Shown in pieces: positions 1-5,394 of a DNA stretch of 5,692 nucleotides (positions within the stretch are counted from its first letter, which is position 1; each line of letters begins with the position of its first letter). Position numbers and translations under genes: made by a program. The DNA lies in assembly GCA_903835275.1 (NCBI GenBank), contig CAILMK010000428.1, positions 1-5,692 of the forward strand, written 5' to 3'. The stretch is from an uncultured bacterium. Lineage in GTDB: Bacteria > Bacteroidota > Bacteroidia > CAILMK01. The notes under the pieces are model-generated. The model made no database searches. It was not told the DNA's origin and saw nothing but the letters and a program-made list of their open reading frames with translations.

Positions 1-1
1 A

Positions 2-484
2 ACTGTAGAGGAAAATGTTGCTTTCCCGATGAGATTGTTTACTGAAAGATCCGAAACTGAAATCATGGACCGTGTGAATTTCTGCCTGGATAAAGTGAAT
101 CTTGAAAATGTAAATAAACTTTATCCTGATGAAATAAGCGGCGGTATGAAAAAACGTGTAGGAATTGCGCGTGCTATTTCACTGAATCCGAAATATCTTT
201 TTTGCGATGAACCGAATTCAGGTCTGGATCCTATCACATCTACGGTGATAGATAGACTGATCAAGGATATTACTGTTGAATTTGGAACCACCACCATCAT
301 CAATACGCACGATTTGAATTCCGTGTTGGAACACGGTGAAAATATTATTTTCCTGCATAAGGGAATCAAGGAATGGCAGGGCAGCGCGGATGAAATCCGC
401 GATACAAATAACGATAGCCTGAATGAATTTATTTATGCTTCCGAAATGATGCGTGAAGCACGCGATAGAAATCTTAAACGATAA
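2..484 (+). CDS. mlaF: MlaF-like ABC transporter ATP-binding protein (5'-truncated by window edge)
   Basis: This is the ATPase subunit of a phospholipid/retrograde lipid transport ABC importer of the MlaFE type, acting on the cytoplasmic face of the inner membrane with an MlaE-like permease and an MCE-domain protein. The frame is open from base 2, and the nine codons before the first ATG (base 29) read TVEENVAFP, a typical post-Q-loop stretch. That ATG is therefore internal, and roughly 90 N-terminal residues including Walker A lie outside the window. Visible motifs are the signature ISGGMKKR (bases 134-157), Walker B YLFCDEP with its Asp-Glu at 206-211, the D-loop SGLDP, and the H-loop His in NTHD at 308-310. 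The tail (FIYASEMM) resembles Bacteroidota MlaF proteins as I know them. No permease or MCE gene follows; hutU starts 9 bases after the stop. The ATPase family is certain and the MlaF subfamily likely. Confidence 0.93.
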   Translation, partial: TVEENVAFPMRLFTERSETEIMDRVNFCLDKVNLENVNKLYPDEISGGMKKRVGIARAISLNPKYLFCDEPNSGLDPITSTVIDRLIKDITVEFGTTTIINTHDLNSVLEHGENIIFLHKGIKEWQGSADEIRDTNNDSLNEFIYASEMMREARDRNLKR

Positions 485-493
485 ATTACTCAA

Positions 494-2179
494 ATGTCTG
501 TACAAAACACATTGGAACATCTGGATCTTAAAAATCTTCATGCACCTCATGGCAATACTCTGGTTTGCAAGGGATGGTTGCAGGAAGCTGCATATCGTAT
601 GCTTTTGAACAACCTTGATCCCGATGTAGCGGAAAAACCGGAGGAACTTATTGTGTATGGCGGCTCCGGAAAAGCCGCAAGAAATCCTGAAGCATTGGCT
701 TTAATTCTTGAAGCGCTAAAAGATCTGGAAGATGATGAAACACTGATTGTACAGAGTGGAAAAGCAGTTGGTATTTTACCGACACATAAAGATGCGCCAC
801 GCGTAGTTATTTCCAATGGTATGTTGGTTCCCAAGTGGGCGACCTTTGAAGAATTTAACAGACTTGATAAACTCGGATTAACCATGTACGGGCAGATGAC
901 TGCAGGTTCGTGGATATATATCGGTTCCCAGGGAATAGTGCAGGGCACGTATGAAACATTTGGTGCGGCTGCAAGAAAACATTTTGGCGGTACGCTGAAA
1001 GGTACTATTACTGTTTCCGCGGGATTGGGTGGCATGGGTGGCGCACAGCCATTGGCGGTAACAATGAATGAAGGTGTTGCTCTCATGGCGGAAGTGGAGG
1101 AATGGCGTATTCAAAAAAGAATTCATACGCGCTACTGCGATATACAGATAAATGATATTGATGAGGCAATAGATCGCGCTCTGCAAGCAAGGAAAAATAA
1201 AGAAGCCCTTTCCATAGGTGTACTTTGTAATATTTGCGATCTGTTGGAAAGATTAATCGCCCGCAATATCACTCCTGATATGCTGACCGACCAGACCTCC
1301 GCACATGATCCTATCAATGGATACCTACCGCAGGGAATAAGTGTAGAGGAAGGAAATAAATTACGCAAAGCAGATCCGAAAAAATACATGGAGCTTTCTT
1401 ATACAAGTATGGCGCATCATGTTGAAATGATGCTTGAATTGCAGAAGCGCGGTTCTATCACTTTTGATTATGGAAATAATCTTCGCGGACGTGCACTGGA
1501 AAGAGGCGTGAAAAATGCATTCGATTTTCCGGGCTTTGTGCCTGCCTATATTCGTCCGCTCTTTTGTGAAGGAAAAGGTCCTTTCCGCTGGGCAGCGCTC
1601 AGTGGAGATCCTGAAGATATTTTTACTACTGATAAGTTAACATTAGAATTATTCCCTGAGAATGAAGGCTTGCGCAGATGGATTACCATGGCGCAGGAGC
1701 GAATTGCATTCCAGGGATTGCCTGCTCGTATTTGCTGGCTCGGTCAGGGCGAGCGTGAAAAAGCAGGAGTAGCATTTAATAATCTGGTGAAAGAAGGAAA
1801 AGTAAAAGCGCCGATTGTTATCGGTCGTGATCATCTCGATACAGGTTCAGTCGCGTCTCCCAACCGTGAAACGGAAGCAATGATGGATGGCTCCGATGCT
1901 ATTGCCGACTGGCCGATATTAAATGCCCTTATCAATACTGCCGGAGGCGCTACCTGGGTGAGTGTGCACCATGGCGGTGGTGTAGGCATTGGTTACTCCA
2001 TTCATGCAGGAATGGTGATAGTTGCTGATGGCACTCCCGAAGCAGAAACACGCCTGCGCCGTGTACTTCACAACGATCCTGCTATGGGCGTTATCCGCCA
2101 TGCCGATGCAGGATATGATATTGCAAAAGATACCGCAAGGAAGAATAGGCTGGATTTGAGACAGAGGCTGGGGGAGTGA
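494..2179 (+). CDS. hutU: urocanate hydratase (urocanase)
   Basis: Cytosolic enzyme of histidine degradation, second step: urocanate + water gives 4-imidazolone-5-propanoate, using a tightly bound NAD+ as electrophile. The 561-aa length fits the family (about 555). Visible blocks in order: [10 protein letters not shown] (55-64), the GQMTAGSW segment (133-140), the glycine-rich [12 protein letters not shown] (175-186), FDYGNN (324-329), [16 protein letters not shown] (342-357), ARICWLG with the conserved active-site-region Cys at 414 (equivalent to Cys410 of the Pseudomonas putida enzyme), [18 protein letters not shown] (446-463) and HHGGGVGIG (492-500). All are intact, so the enzyme should be active. 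The ATG at 494 is the first start after the upstream stop and has no Shine-Dalgarno sequence, as expected for Bacteroidota. The 9-base gap to the MlaF-like gene suggests one transcript. hutH, hutI and a formiminotransferase gene are not in the window. Confidence 0.98.
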   Translation: MSVQNTLEHLDLKNLHAPHGNTLVCKGWLQEAAYRMLLNNLDPDVAEKPEELIVYGGSGKAARNPEALALILEALKDLEDDETLIVQSGKAVGILPTHKDAPRVVISNGMLVPKWATFEEFNRLDKLGLTMYGQMTAGSWIYIGSQGIVQGTYETFGAAARKHFGGTLKGTITVSAGLGGMGGAQPLAVTMNEGVALMAEVEEWRIQKRIHTRYCDIQINDIDEAIDRALQARKNKEALSIGVLCNICDLLERLIARNITPDMLTDQTSAHDPINGYLPQGISVEEGNKLRKADPKKYMELSYTSMAHHVEMMLELQKRGSITFDYGNNLRGRALERGVKNAFDFPGFVPAYIRPLFCEGKGPFRWAALSGDPEDIFTTDKLTLELFPENEGLRRWITMAQERIAFQGLPARICWLGQGEREKAGVAFNNLVKEGKVKAPIVIGRDHLDTGSVASPNRETEAMMDGSDAIADWPILNALINTAGGATWVSVHHGGGVGIGYSIHAGMVIVADGTPEAETRLRRVLHNDPAMGVIRHADAGYDIAKDTARKNRLDLRQRLGE

Positions 2180-2180
2180 T

Positions 2181-2200
2181 TTCGAATTGCCAATTGCGAA
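2181..2200. repeat. weak inverted repeat just after hutU
   Basis: The sequence ttcgaattg / caattgcgaa directly follows the hutU stop codon and pairs as a 9-bp stem with one bulged base and almost no loop. It lacks a T-tract, so it is a poor terminator candidate. It may be part of the repeat-rich spacer rather than a functional site. Confidence 0.3.
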
Positions 2201-2213
2201 GTGTCGCGATGCG

Positions 2214-2265
2214 CGGATTTTGTCTGAACTGGGATTTTTGGGATTATATGATGGACAGGATTATT
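2214..2265. repeat. GGATT-periodic intergenic element
   Basis: The word GGATT recurs about every 10-17 bases (around 2215, 2232, 2241 and 2258) inside a stretch starting ggattttgtctgaactggga. From memory, this closely resembles a dispersed intergenic repeat common in Bacteroidota genomes (GTCTGAACC-GGATTT-...-GGATT-...-ACAGGATT). The periodicity is visible here; the dispersed nature is recalled, not tested. An open frame of 74 codons runs across it but has no coding character. Confidence 0.45.
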
Positions 2266-2291
2266 TATCTCTGAAAATTCCAAACCACCTT

Positions 2292-2320
2292 GTGTCATCC
2301 TGGAAGGATCTTTTTTGTGT
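2292..2320 (+). terminator. dispersed repeat copy 1, terminator-like, downstream of hutU
   Basis: The hairpin ATCCT-GGA-AGGAT (2297-2309) is followed by C and six Ts (2311-2316), the layout of a weak intrinsic terminator on the + strand, 113 bases after the hutU stop. The same 29-bp block occurs in reverse orientation at 3849-3877 with 26/29 identities, so this is also a repeat element. The stem is only 5 bp, so termination is plausible but unproven. A second weak stem with one bulge (2323-2331 with 2342-2351) follows at once. Confidence 0.45.
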
Positions 2321-2347
2321 TTGTGATGTTGTAGGGAAAAGCAACAA

Positions 2348-2470
2348 TCACCCCTCCCCGAACTTCTTAGGACTTATCTCTTCATGCTTTTTGAAAATGC
2401 GTATGAAGTAGGAGGCATCTTCAAATCCCAGACGATCTAAAATATTCGTGATGATATTTTCCCGTTGATT
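2348..2470 (-). pseudogene. remnant of an AraC-family C-terminus (40 codons)
   Basis: Read on the minus strand, these bases encode 40 residues plus a TGA stop (2348-2350), including LGFEDASYFIRIFKKHE and ISPKKFGEG. This is the second helix-turn-helix and C-terminal end of an AraC-type regulator, matching residues 246-285 of the intact AraC gene at 2895-3752. Bases 2348-2437 match 2895-2984 at 83 of 90 positions. The next 33 bases match at only 17 of 33, although protein similarity continues to the upstream stop. Homology begins exactly at the stop codon. There is no start codon and no first helix-turn-helix, so it cannot be a working regulator alone. It lies in the same frame as the 107-aa gene upstream, separated only by that gene's TGA at 2471-2473. 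Four of the seven differences are synonymous, so the copies probably diverged partly under selection. Confidence 0.88.
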
Positions 2471-2794
2471 TCATATATCCTTTTCAAGTAATTGGCAAGT
2501 GTTTAAAAGGCCGATAAAATATAAGCTCATTCTATTCTCCTTAGTGTATACAAATTCTTCTTTTCCACTTATGTTTATATCAGGGAAATCGATTATATTT
2601 TCAAAGGATGTAAAGAATGAAATCTTATCAATTGGATAACCTAATTCGTTTTTCTCATCTACCAAAATGCAATTTTCATGTACGATAGCCCTGTATTTTA
2701 AACCTGTAATAGTTTGGAAATTTCCATCATGCGCAAGGAGATACTGGACAATTATATGCCATGCAACTTCAGCGTCATTGATTTTTAACTTCAT
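2471..2794 (-). CDS. hypothetical protein, 107 aa
   Basis: I do not recognise this protein. It has 107 residues, no signal peptide and no clear transmembrane segment, so it is probably cytosolic. The composition is that of a folded mixed alpha/beta protein: an amphipathic N-terminal helix (around DAEVAWHIIVQYLLAHD), a central hydrophobic strand region (YRAIVHENCILVDE, residues 35-48) and a C-terminal helix (MSLYFIGLLNTCQLLE). Reasons to believe it is real: a Bacteroidota-type promoter lies upstream (2878-2909), the ATG follows an A/T-rich leader, and no alternative gene fits here. It is visibly richer in A+T than hutU, which hints at a different origin. It lies 100 bases after the AraC gene on the same strand and ends in frame against the AraC-tail remnant, so its present stop may mark a recombination junction. 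A small immunity- or regulator-like protein is possible, but nothing in the sequence shows it. Confidence 0.7.
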   Translation of the reverse strand: MKLKINDAEVAWHIIVQYLLAHDGNFQTITGLKYRAIVHENCILVDEKNELGYPIDKISFFTSFENIIDFPDINISGKEEFVYTKENRMSLYFIGLLNTCQLLEKDI

Positions 2795-2811
2795 ATTTAT
2801 AATTATTCACG

Positions 2812-2824
2812 ACCCCACAGGGGT
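2812..2824 (-). other. GC-rich hairpin in the leader of the 107-aa gene
   Basis: ACCCC-ACA-GGGGT forms a 5-bp all-strong stem, reading the same on both strands apart from the loop. It sits 17 bases before the start codon of the 107-aa gene, inside the predicted 5' untranslated region. It could affect translation or mRNA stability, or be part of another dispersed palindromic repeat. No T-tract follows it on the minus strand. Confidence 0.4.
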
Positions 2825-2877
2825 TTAACGTCTCTATAAATGATGTTTATCTTCCTTATGCCAATCAATCTTATATA

Positions 2878-2909
2878 CAAATGTACCTTCCATCTCACCC
2901 CTCCCCAAA
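2878..2909 (-). promoter_or_regulatory. Bacteroidota-type promoter for the 107-aa gene
   Basis: On the minus strand TTTG (2906-2909), exactly 20 bases, then TACATTTG (2878-2885) match the Bacteroidota -33/-7 consensus TTTG-N19-21-TAnnTTTG at every defined position. The -33 element is made from the Phe-Gly codons at the end of the AraC gene, so the promoter straddles that gene's stop codon. Predicted transcription start is near 2871, giving a leader of about 75 bases. In the remnant AraC tail the same place reads TTCG, which loses the -33 element. Confidence 0.6.
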
Positions 2910-3752
2910 CTTCTTCGGACTTATCCCTTCATGCTTTTTGAAAAAGCGGATGAAGTAGGAGGCATCTTCAAATCCAAGATGATCTGCCATATCAGTAATC
3001 GTGTTTTTTTTATTAATGAGTAATCTTTTTGCTTCGAGAATCAGGCGGGAACGGATAAGATGGGTAGTTGTTTTATCCAAATATTTCTTGCATAGTTCAT
3101 TCAGGTATTTCGGGCTTAGATGAAGTTTCTCTGCGTAGAAGGAAGGAGAATGTTCGGTAGTGAAATGTTGTTCAATTAAATTTTCCAGTTCCTTTAATTG
3201 CCAGTGGGTATCCGGATGAATTGTTTTATTAGTTTCGATTAATCGCGATGATTTTGCCAATAAAATATCAAGATAGTCGCTAATGATATTGATGCTGTTC
3301 TCCTGTAGATTGGAATATTCATTGATCAATTCAATAAAGATATTCTCCATCCAAACCTTATCTGCTTTCTTTATATTTAGTTTTCCTCCTGCTGATGAAA
3401 ACACAGCATAATTATTAACTCTCTTTTTCTGAAAATAACTTTCCAGAAATTCTTTTGAGAAAAACAGAATGGTTCCGGCGCCATTGTTTATTTGAGAAAA
3501 ATTATGCACCTGCCCCGGAGTAAGAAAAAAGATGCTTCCGGGTTTCACGTCATGGGAAATAAAATCGACCAGATGTTTTCCTGTTCCTTTGGTGAAATAT
3601 ACAATGAGATAAAAATCATGACGGTGCGGTGCAGCGATAAAATCATGTTGCTTTAAATGCTCACTGAAATGATTTATATAAAAATGATTGCCCTGCTTTT
3701 CCGCGAGTTTGAAATCAGCAATGCTATAAACGGGAATCAGTTCCTTGCTCAT
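2895..3752 (-). CDS. AraC-family transcriptional regulator
   Basis: A 285-aa DNA-binding regulator of normal AraC/XylS length. Residues about 23-105 form a cupin-like sensor domain: PHRHDFYLIVYFTKGTG (42-58) and PGSIFFLTPGQVHNF (71-85) are the usual metal-site-like His and PGQVH blocks of AraC_binding domains. Residues about 185-285 form the paired helix-turn-helix: first HTH around PSFYAEKLHLSPKYLNELCK (203-222), second around ITDMADHLGFEDASYFIRFF (252-271), followed by the canonical GISPKKF end. The ligand cannot be told; sensors of this kind often bind sugars or aromatic compounds. It lies between a DUF983 gene and a 107-aa gene on the same strand and could control either, or the hutU side, but the sequence does not say which. 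A -7 element and two inverted repeats precede it, suggesting regulation at its own promoter. Its 3' end is duplicated 547 bp away. The ATG (3750-3752) is chosen because the promoter lies directly upstream. Confidence 0.95.
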   Translation of the reverse strand: MSKELIPVYSIADFKLAEKQGNHFYINHFSEHLKQHDFIAAPHRHDFYLIVYFTKGTGKHLVDFISHDVKPGSIFFLTPGQVHNFSQINNGAGTILFFSKEFLESYFQKKRVNNYAVFSSAGGKLNIKKADKVWMENIFIELINEYSNLQENSINIISDYLDILLAKSSRLIETNKTIHPDTHWQLKELENLIEQHFTTEHSPSFYAEKLHLSPKYLNELCKKYLDKTTTHLIRSRLILEAKRLLINKKNTITDMADHLGFEDASYFIRFFKKHEGISPKKFGEG

Positions 3753-3770
3753 GTCTTCTTTTGGAAGACA
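3752..3770 (-). promoter_or_regulatory. inverted repeat overlapping the AraC start codon
   Basis: TGTCTTC and GAAGACA form perfect 7-bp arms around a 5-base loop; the last base of the arm is the A of the ATG. It lies between the predicted -7 element and the start codon, so it could be an operator for a repressor or autoregulator, or an mRNA hairpin that masks the start. Function is inferred from position only. Confidence 0.45.
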
Positions 3771-3776
3771 AATATA
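3769..3776 (-). promoter_or_regulatory. -7 element of the AraC gene promoter
   Basis: The minus strand reads TATATTTG, a full match to the Bacteroidota -7 consensus TAnnTTTG, 16 bases before the ATG. No clear TTTG is found at the -33 distance; that position falls inside the palindrome at 3788-3820. A weak -33 overlapped by a palindrome is what a regulated promoter could look like. The implied leader is only about 10 bases. Confidence 0.5.
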
Positions 3777-3787
3777 GGCACTAAATC

Positions 3788-3820
3788 AGAAATGCCATTT
3801 TTTTAAAAAATGGCATTTCT
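3788..3820. repeat. perfect 16-bp-arm palindrome upstream of the AraC gene
   Basis: AGAAATGCCATTTTTT, one T, then its exact reverse complement. It lies 35 bases upstream of the AraC start and 98 bases after the DUF983 stop. Two readings are possible: an operator overlapping the -33 region of the AraC promoter, or a bidirectional terminator for DUF983. The T and A runs are inside the stem rather than after it, which argues against a standard intrinsic terminator. Confidence 0.75.
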
Positions 3821-3848
3821 CTGAAGCCATAACAACCCTTTATCTCTA

Positions 3849-3877
3849 ACACAAAGAAGATCCTTTCAGGATGACAA
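3849..3877 (-). repeat. dispersed repeat copy 2, downstream of the DUF983 gene
   Basis: The minus strand reads TTGTCATCCTGAAAGGATCTTC then TTTGTGT; it matches copy 1 at 2292-2320 at 26 of 29 positions. The core ATCCT-GAA-AGGAT is a hairpin followed by a C-interrupted T-run. It begins 41 bases after the DUF983 stop and points the same way as that gene, just as copy 1 points the same way as hutU. Both copies therefore sit as 3'-end elements, possibly weak terminators. From memory, such TCATCCTGAAAGGATC blocks are common in Bacteroidota intergenic regions. Confidence 0.6.
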
Positions 3878-3918
3878 CTCAATAGATTCGAGGCTTATTA
3901 ATCTAACATCCGAAATGA

Positions 3919-4311
3919 CTAAATCTTATATCCCTTCGCAGCATTCTTATCATAGCTATAAAACAAATTGATCCAGCCTGCCCTGCCGATGCGGTAATTC
4001 CATGGAGTCAGGATAAATACTCCAAGCAAACTGGCAAAATAAAATGCCCACGTAGGTGCCTGCGGACTGAAAATGTACATTCCAATAACCACTAAAAACA
4101 TTTCCAGGGCGGTGAGTCCATAGCTTACATACATTGCACCGTAAAAATATCCGGGTTCCGGAGTGAATTCCAATCCGCAGTGATTGCAATGCGTATTCAT
4201 TTCTGTCAGTTTTTTGATATTATAAGAAATCTTGTTGGTAAAGAGATCGCCCTCGTGGCAACGCGGACATTTGCAATTAACGATGCTGTATATTCTGCTT
4301 TCCTTTTTCAT
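3919..4311 (-). CDS. DUF983 family membrane protein
   Basis: A 130-aa protein with an N-terminal zinc-ribbon-like part and two membrane helices. Cysteine pairs CPRC (15-18) and CNHC (42-45) are spaced to bind one zinc ion, with an extra Cys at 13. The block EPGYFYGAMYVSYG (52-65) leads into the first helix (about 60-81); the second spans about 87-105, followed by a WNYRIGRAGWINLFYSYD stretch. Cys pairs followed by PGYFYGAMYVSYG are the hallmark of DUF983, a widespread family without known function. It is expected in the inner membrane, with the zinc part likely cytoplasmic. It is transcribed toward the AraC gene across a 166-base gap containing a repeat and a palindrome, so an operon is unlikely. 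A possible weak -7 element (GAACTTTG on the minus strand, 4336-4343) lies 24 bases before the start. No ligand or partner can be read from the sequence. Confidence 0.92.
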   Translation of the reverse strand: MKKESRIYSIVNCKCPRCHEGDLFTNKISYNIKKLTEMNTHCNHCGLEFTPEPGYFYGAMYVSYGLTALEMFLVVIGMYIFSPQAPTWAFYFASLLGVFILTPWNYRIGRAGWINLFYSYDKNAAKGYKI

Positions 4312-4403
4312 GATATTGGTTTTAAAAACACCTTACAAAGTTCATGTCTAAATCAGCAAGGATAACAGGACAGAAATCGGAACTTATAGCATTAAAGGCA
4401 GTA

Positions 4404-4421
4404 AATTATCATTTGATAATT
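4404..4421. repeat. perfect palindrome in the divergent spacer
   Basis: AATTATCA-TT-TGATAATT has perfect 8-bp arms in the 171-base gap between the divergent DUF983 and repeat-protein genes. A wider, weaker pair (GCAGT at 4398-4402 and ACTGC at 4433-4437) encloses it. It could be an operator, but AT-rich AATTATCA/TGATAATT strings also occur as common filler in Bacteroidota spacers, so function is doubtful. Confidence 0.45.
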
Positions 4422-4455
4422 GGTGACTCTTGACTGCTAACTGAAATCTGTTTCC

Positions 4456-4463
4456 TAATTTAG
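4456..4463 (+). promoter_or_regulatory. possible -7 element for the repeat-protein gene
   Basis: TAATTTAG matches TAnnTTTG at all but one defined position and sits 19 bases before the ATG at 4483. A partial -33 (CTTG, 4429-4432) is 23 bases upstream, slightly too far. This is the best candidate in the spacer but only a weak match. Confidence 0.3.
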
Positions 4464-4482
4464 CGGCTTATTACTAATAAAT

Positions 4483-5394
4483 ATGAAGAAGCTTAGATCA
4501 GTCACTGCTTACAGGACAAACCTCACATCTTTCGCAGGAGATGACAGCGCAGATTATAAATTTTACCATCGCGAAATGAATGAGGCCGGCAATCCTGTAC
4601 ACGTTGTTTATTACTCCAAAAACGGGGAGGAAATGCTGGTGGAGGATTTTAAATACGATGAAAAAGGGCGGGTAATAGAAGAGGTCAATAACCATATTGA
4701 TGAGGAACGCCTGGAAAAAAACACCTGGAAGTACGATGATAGGGGCAACATCATCGAAGAGGGCGAATATTATGAAGATGAACTCTACGAAAAGACCGTC
4801 CATGAATATGATGCCAATAATCGCAAGATAAGCACGAAACATCTGGATCCGGACGGCAATATGTTGGATAACAATACGTTTGAGTATGATTCTGACGGTA
4901 AATTGTTAAAGCATTCTCATGTGGATGAAAACGGCGACGCCGATTGGGAATTGGAAGTGAGATATAATGATCAGGGCAAAATGACCCTGGAAATAAAGAG
5001 AAGCTTTCCTGGCGGCGAGGAGATCACGGTCCATAGCTATAATGAAAAAGGCGAACGGATAGGTTCCGAAACCAAAAGTGCTTCCGGGGAAGTCATTCAT
5101 TTGCTTGAAGAAGAATACGATGAATTTGGGAATCACCTGGAAACAATCAGCAAGAGCAGGTACCCATATATGTCTCATAATGTGAGAACTACGGAGTATG
5201 ATGAACAAAAAAGGGCCATCGCCAGCCAGGTCTATGATGAGCAGAATAAATATATGTTATCCCGTGAAATTATTGAATATGGGGAAGACGGGCACCCTGA
5301 AACACAGGAGCTTTACGAACTCCGGGCAAGTTCAGGCATGACAAAGACTCATTTTTTGCTTACCTTTGATAATACATATTTTGAGCAAAGCTAA
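4483..5394 (+). CDS. YD/RHS-like repeat protein, 303 aa, unknown function
   Basis: The protein is almost entirely a tandem array. A Y-D-x-x-G-(K/R/N)-x-(I/L) block begins at residues 58, 84, 109, 135, 161, 186, 212, 239 and 266, with a weaker unit at 32, so spacing is 25-27 residues over about ten units. Between them a second turn (for example DPDGN at 122-126, DENGD at 148-152) marks a half repeat, so each unit should be a pair of beta hairpins, as in YD/RHS and related repeat families. It is strongly acidic, has no signal peptide, no membrane helix, no RHS core cleavage motif and no C-terminal toxin domain, so a cytosolic scaffold or binding protein is more likely than a secreted toxin. The ATG at 4483 follows an A/T-rich stretch. 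Its stop overlaps the next ATG by one base (TAATG), indicating translational coupling. The repeat structure is certain; the function is unknown. Confidence 0.9.
   Translation: MKKLRSVTAYRTNLTSFAGDDSADYKFYHREMNEAGNPVHVVYYSKNGEEMLVEDFKYDEKGRVIEEVNNHIDEERLEKNTWKYDDRGNIIEEGEYYEDELYEKTVHEYDANNRKISTKHLDPDGNMLDNNTFEYDSDGKLLKHSHVDENGDADWELEVRYNDQGKMTLEIKRSFPGGEEITVHSYNEKGERIGSETKSASGEVIHLLEEEYDEFGNHLETISKSRYPYMSHNVRTTEYDEQKRAIASQVYDEQNKYMLSREIIEYGEDGHPETQELYELRASSGMTKTHFLLTFDNTYFEQS

Noticed and set aside
547..1086. A 179-codon antisense open frame inside hutU
   Set aside because: It is the shadow of a highly conserved enzyme gene; the sense strand explains the sequence completely.
2187..2411. A 74-codon open frame on the + strand after hutU
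   Set aside because: It begins at a non-ATG codon, crosses two repeat elements and the antisense of the AraC remnant, and has no protein-like composition.
2471..2473. Possible TGA readthrough or recoding joining the 107-aa protein to the AraC end
   Set aside because: hutU and the AraC gene both end in TGA as a normal stop, and no recoding signal is visible; a decayed remnant is simpler.
3788..3820. A certain intrinsic terminator for DUF983
   Set aside because: The T/A runs are within the stem and no T-tract follows it, so it is kept only as a palindrome of undecided role.
2292..3877. A composite transposon bounded by the inverted 29-bp repeats
   Set aside because: There is no transposase gene inside and no target-site duplication is visible outside the repeats.
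4180..4365. A 61-codon + strand open frame across the start of the DUF983 gene
   Set aside because: It lies antisense to the zinc-ribbon region of a clear family member and has no promoter or similarity of its own.
4483..5394. A polymorphic RHS toxin with an immunity gene behind it
   Set aside because: There is no signal peptide, no RHS core cleavage motif and no distinct C-terminal toxin domain; the array runs nearly to the end of the protein.
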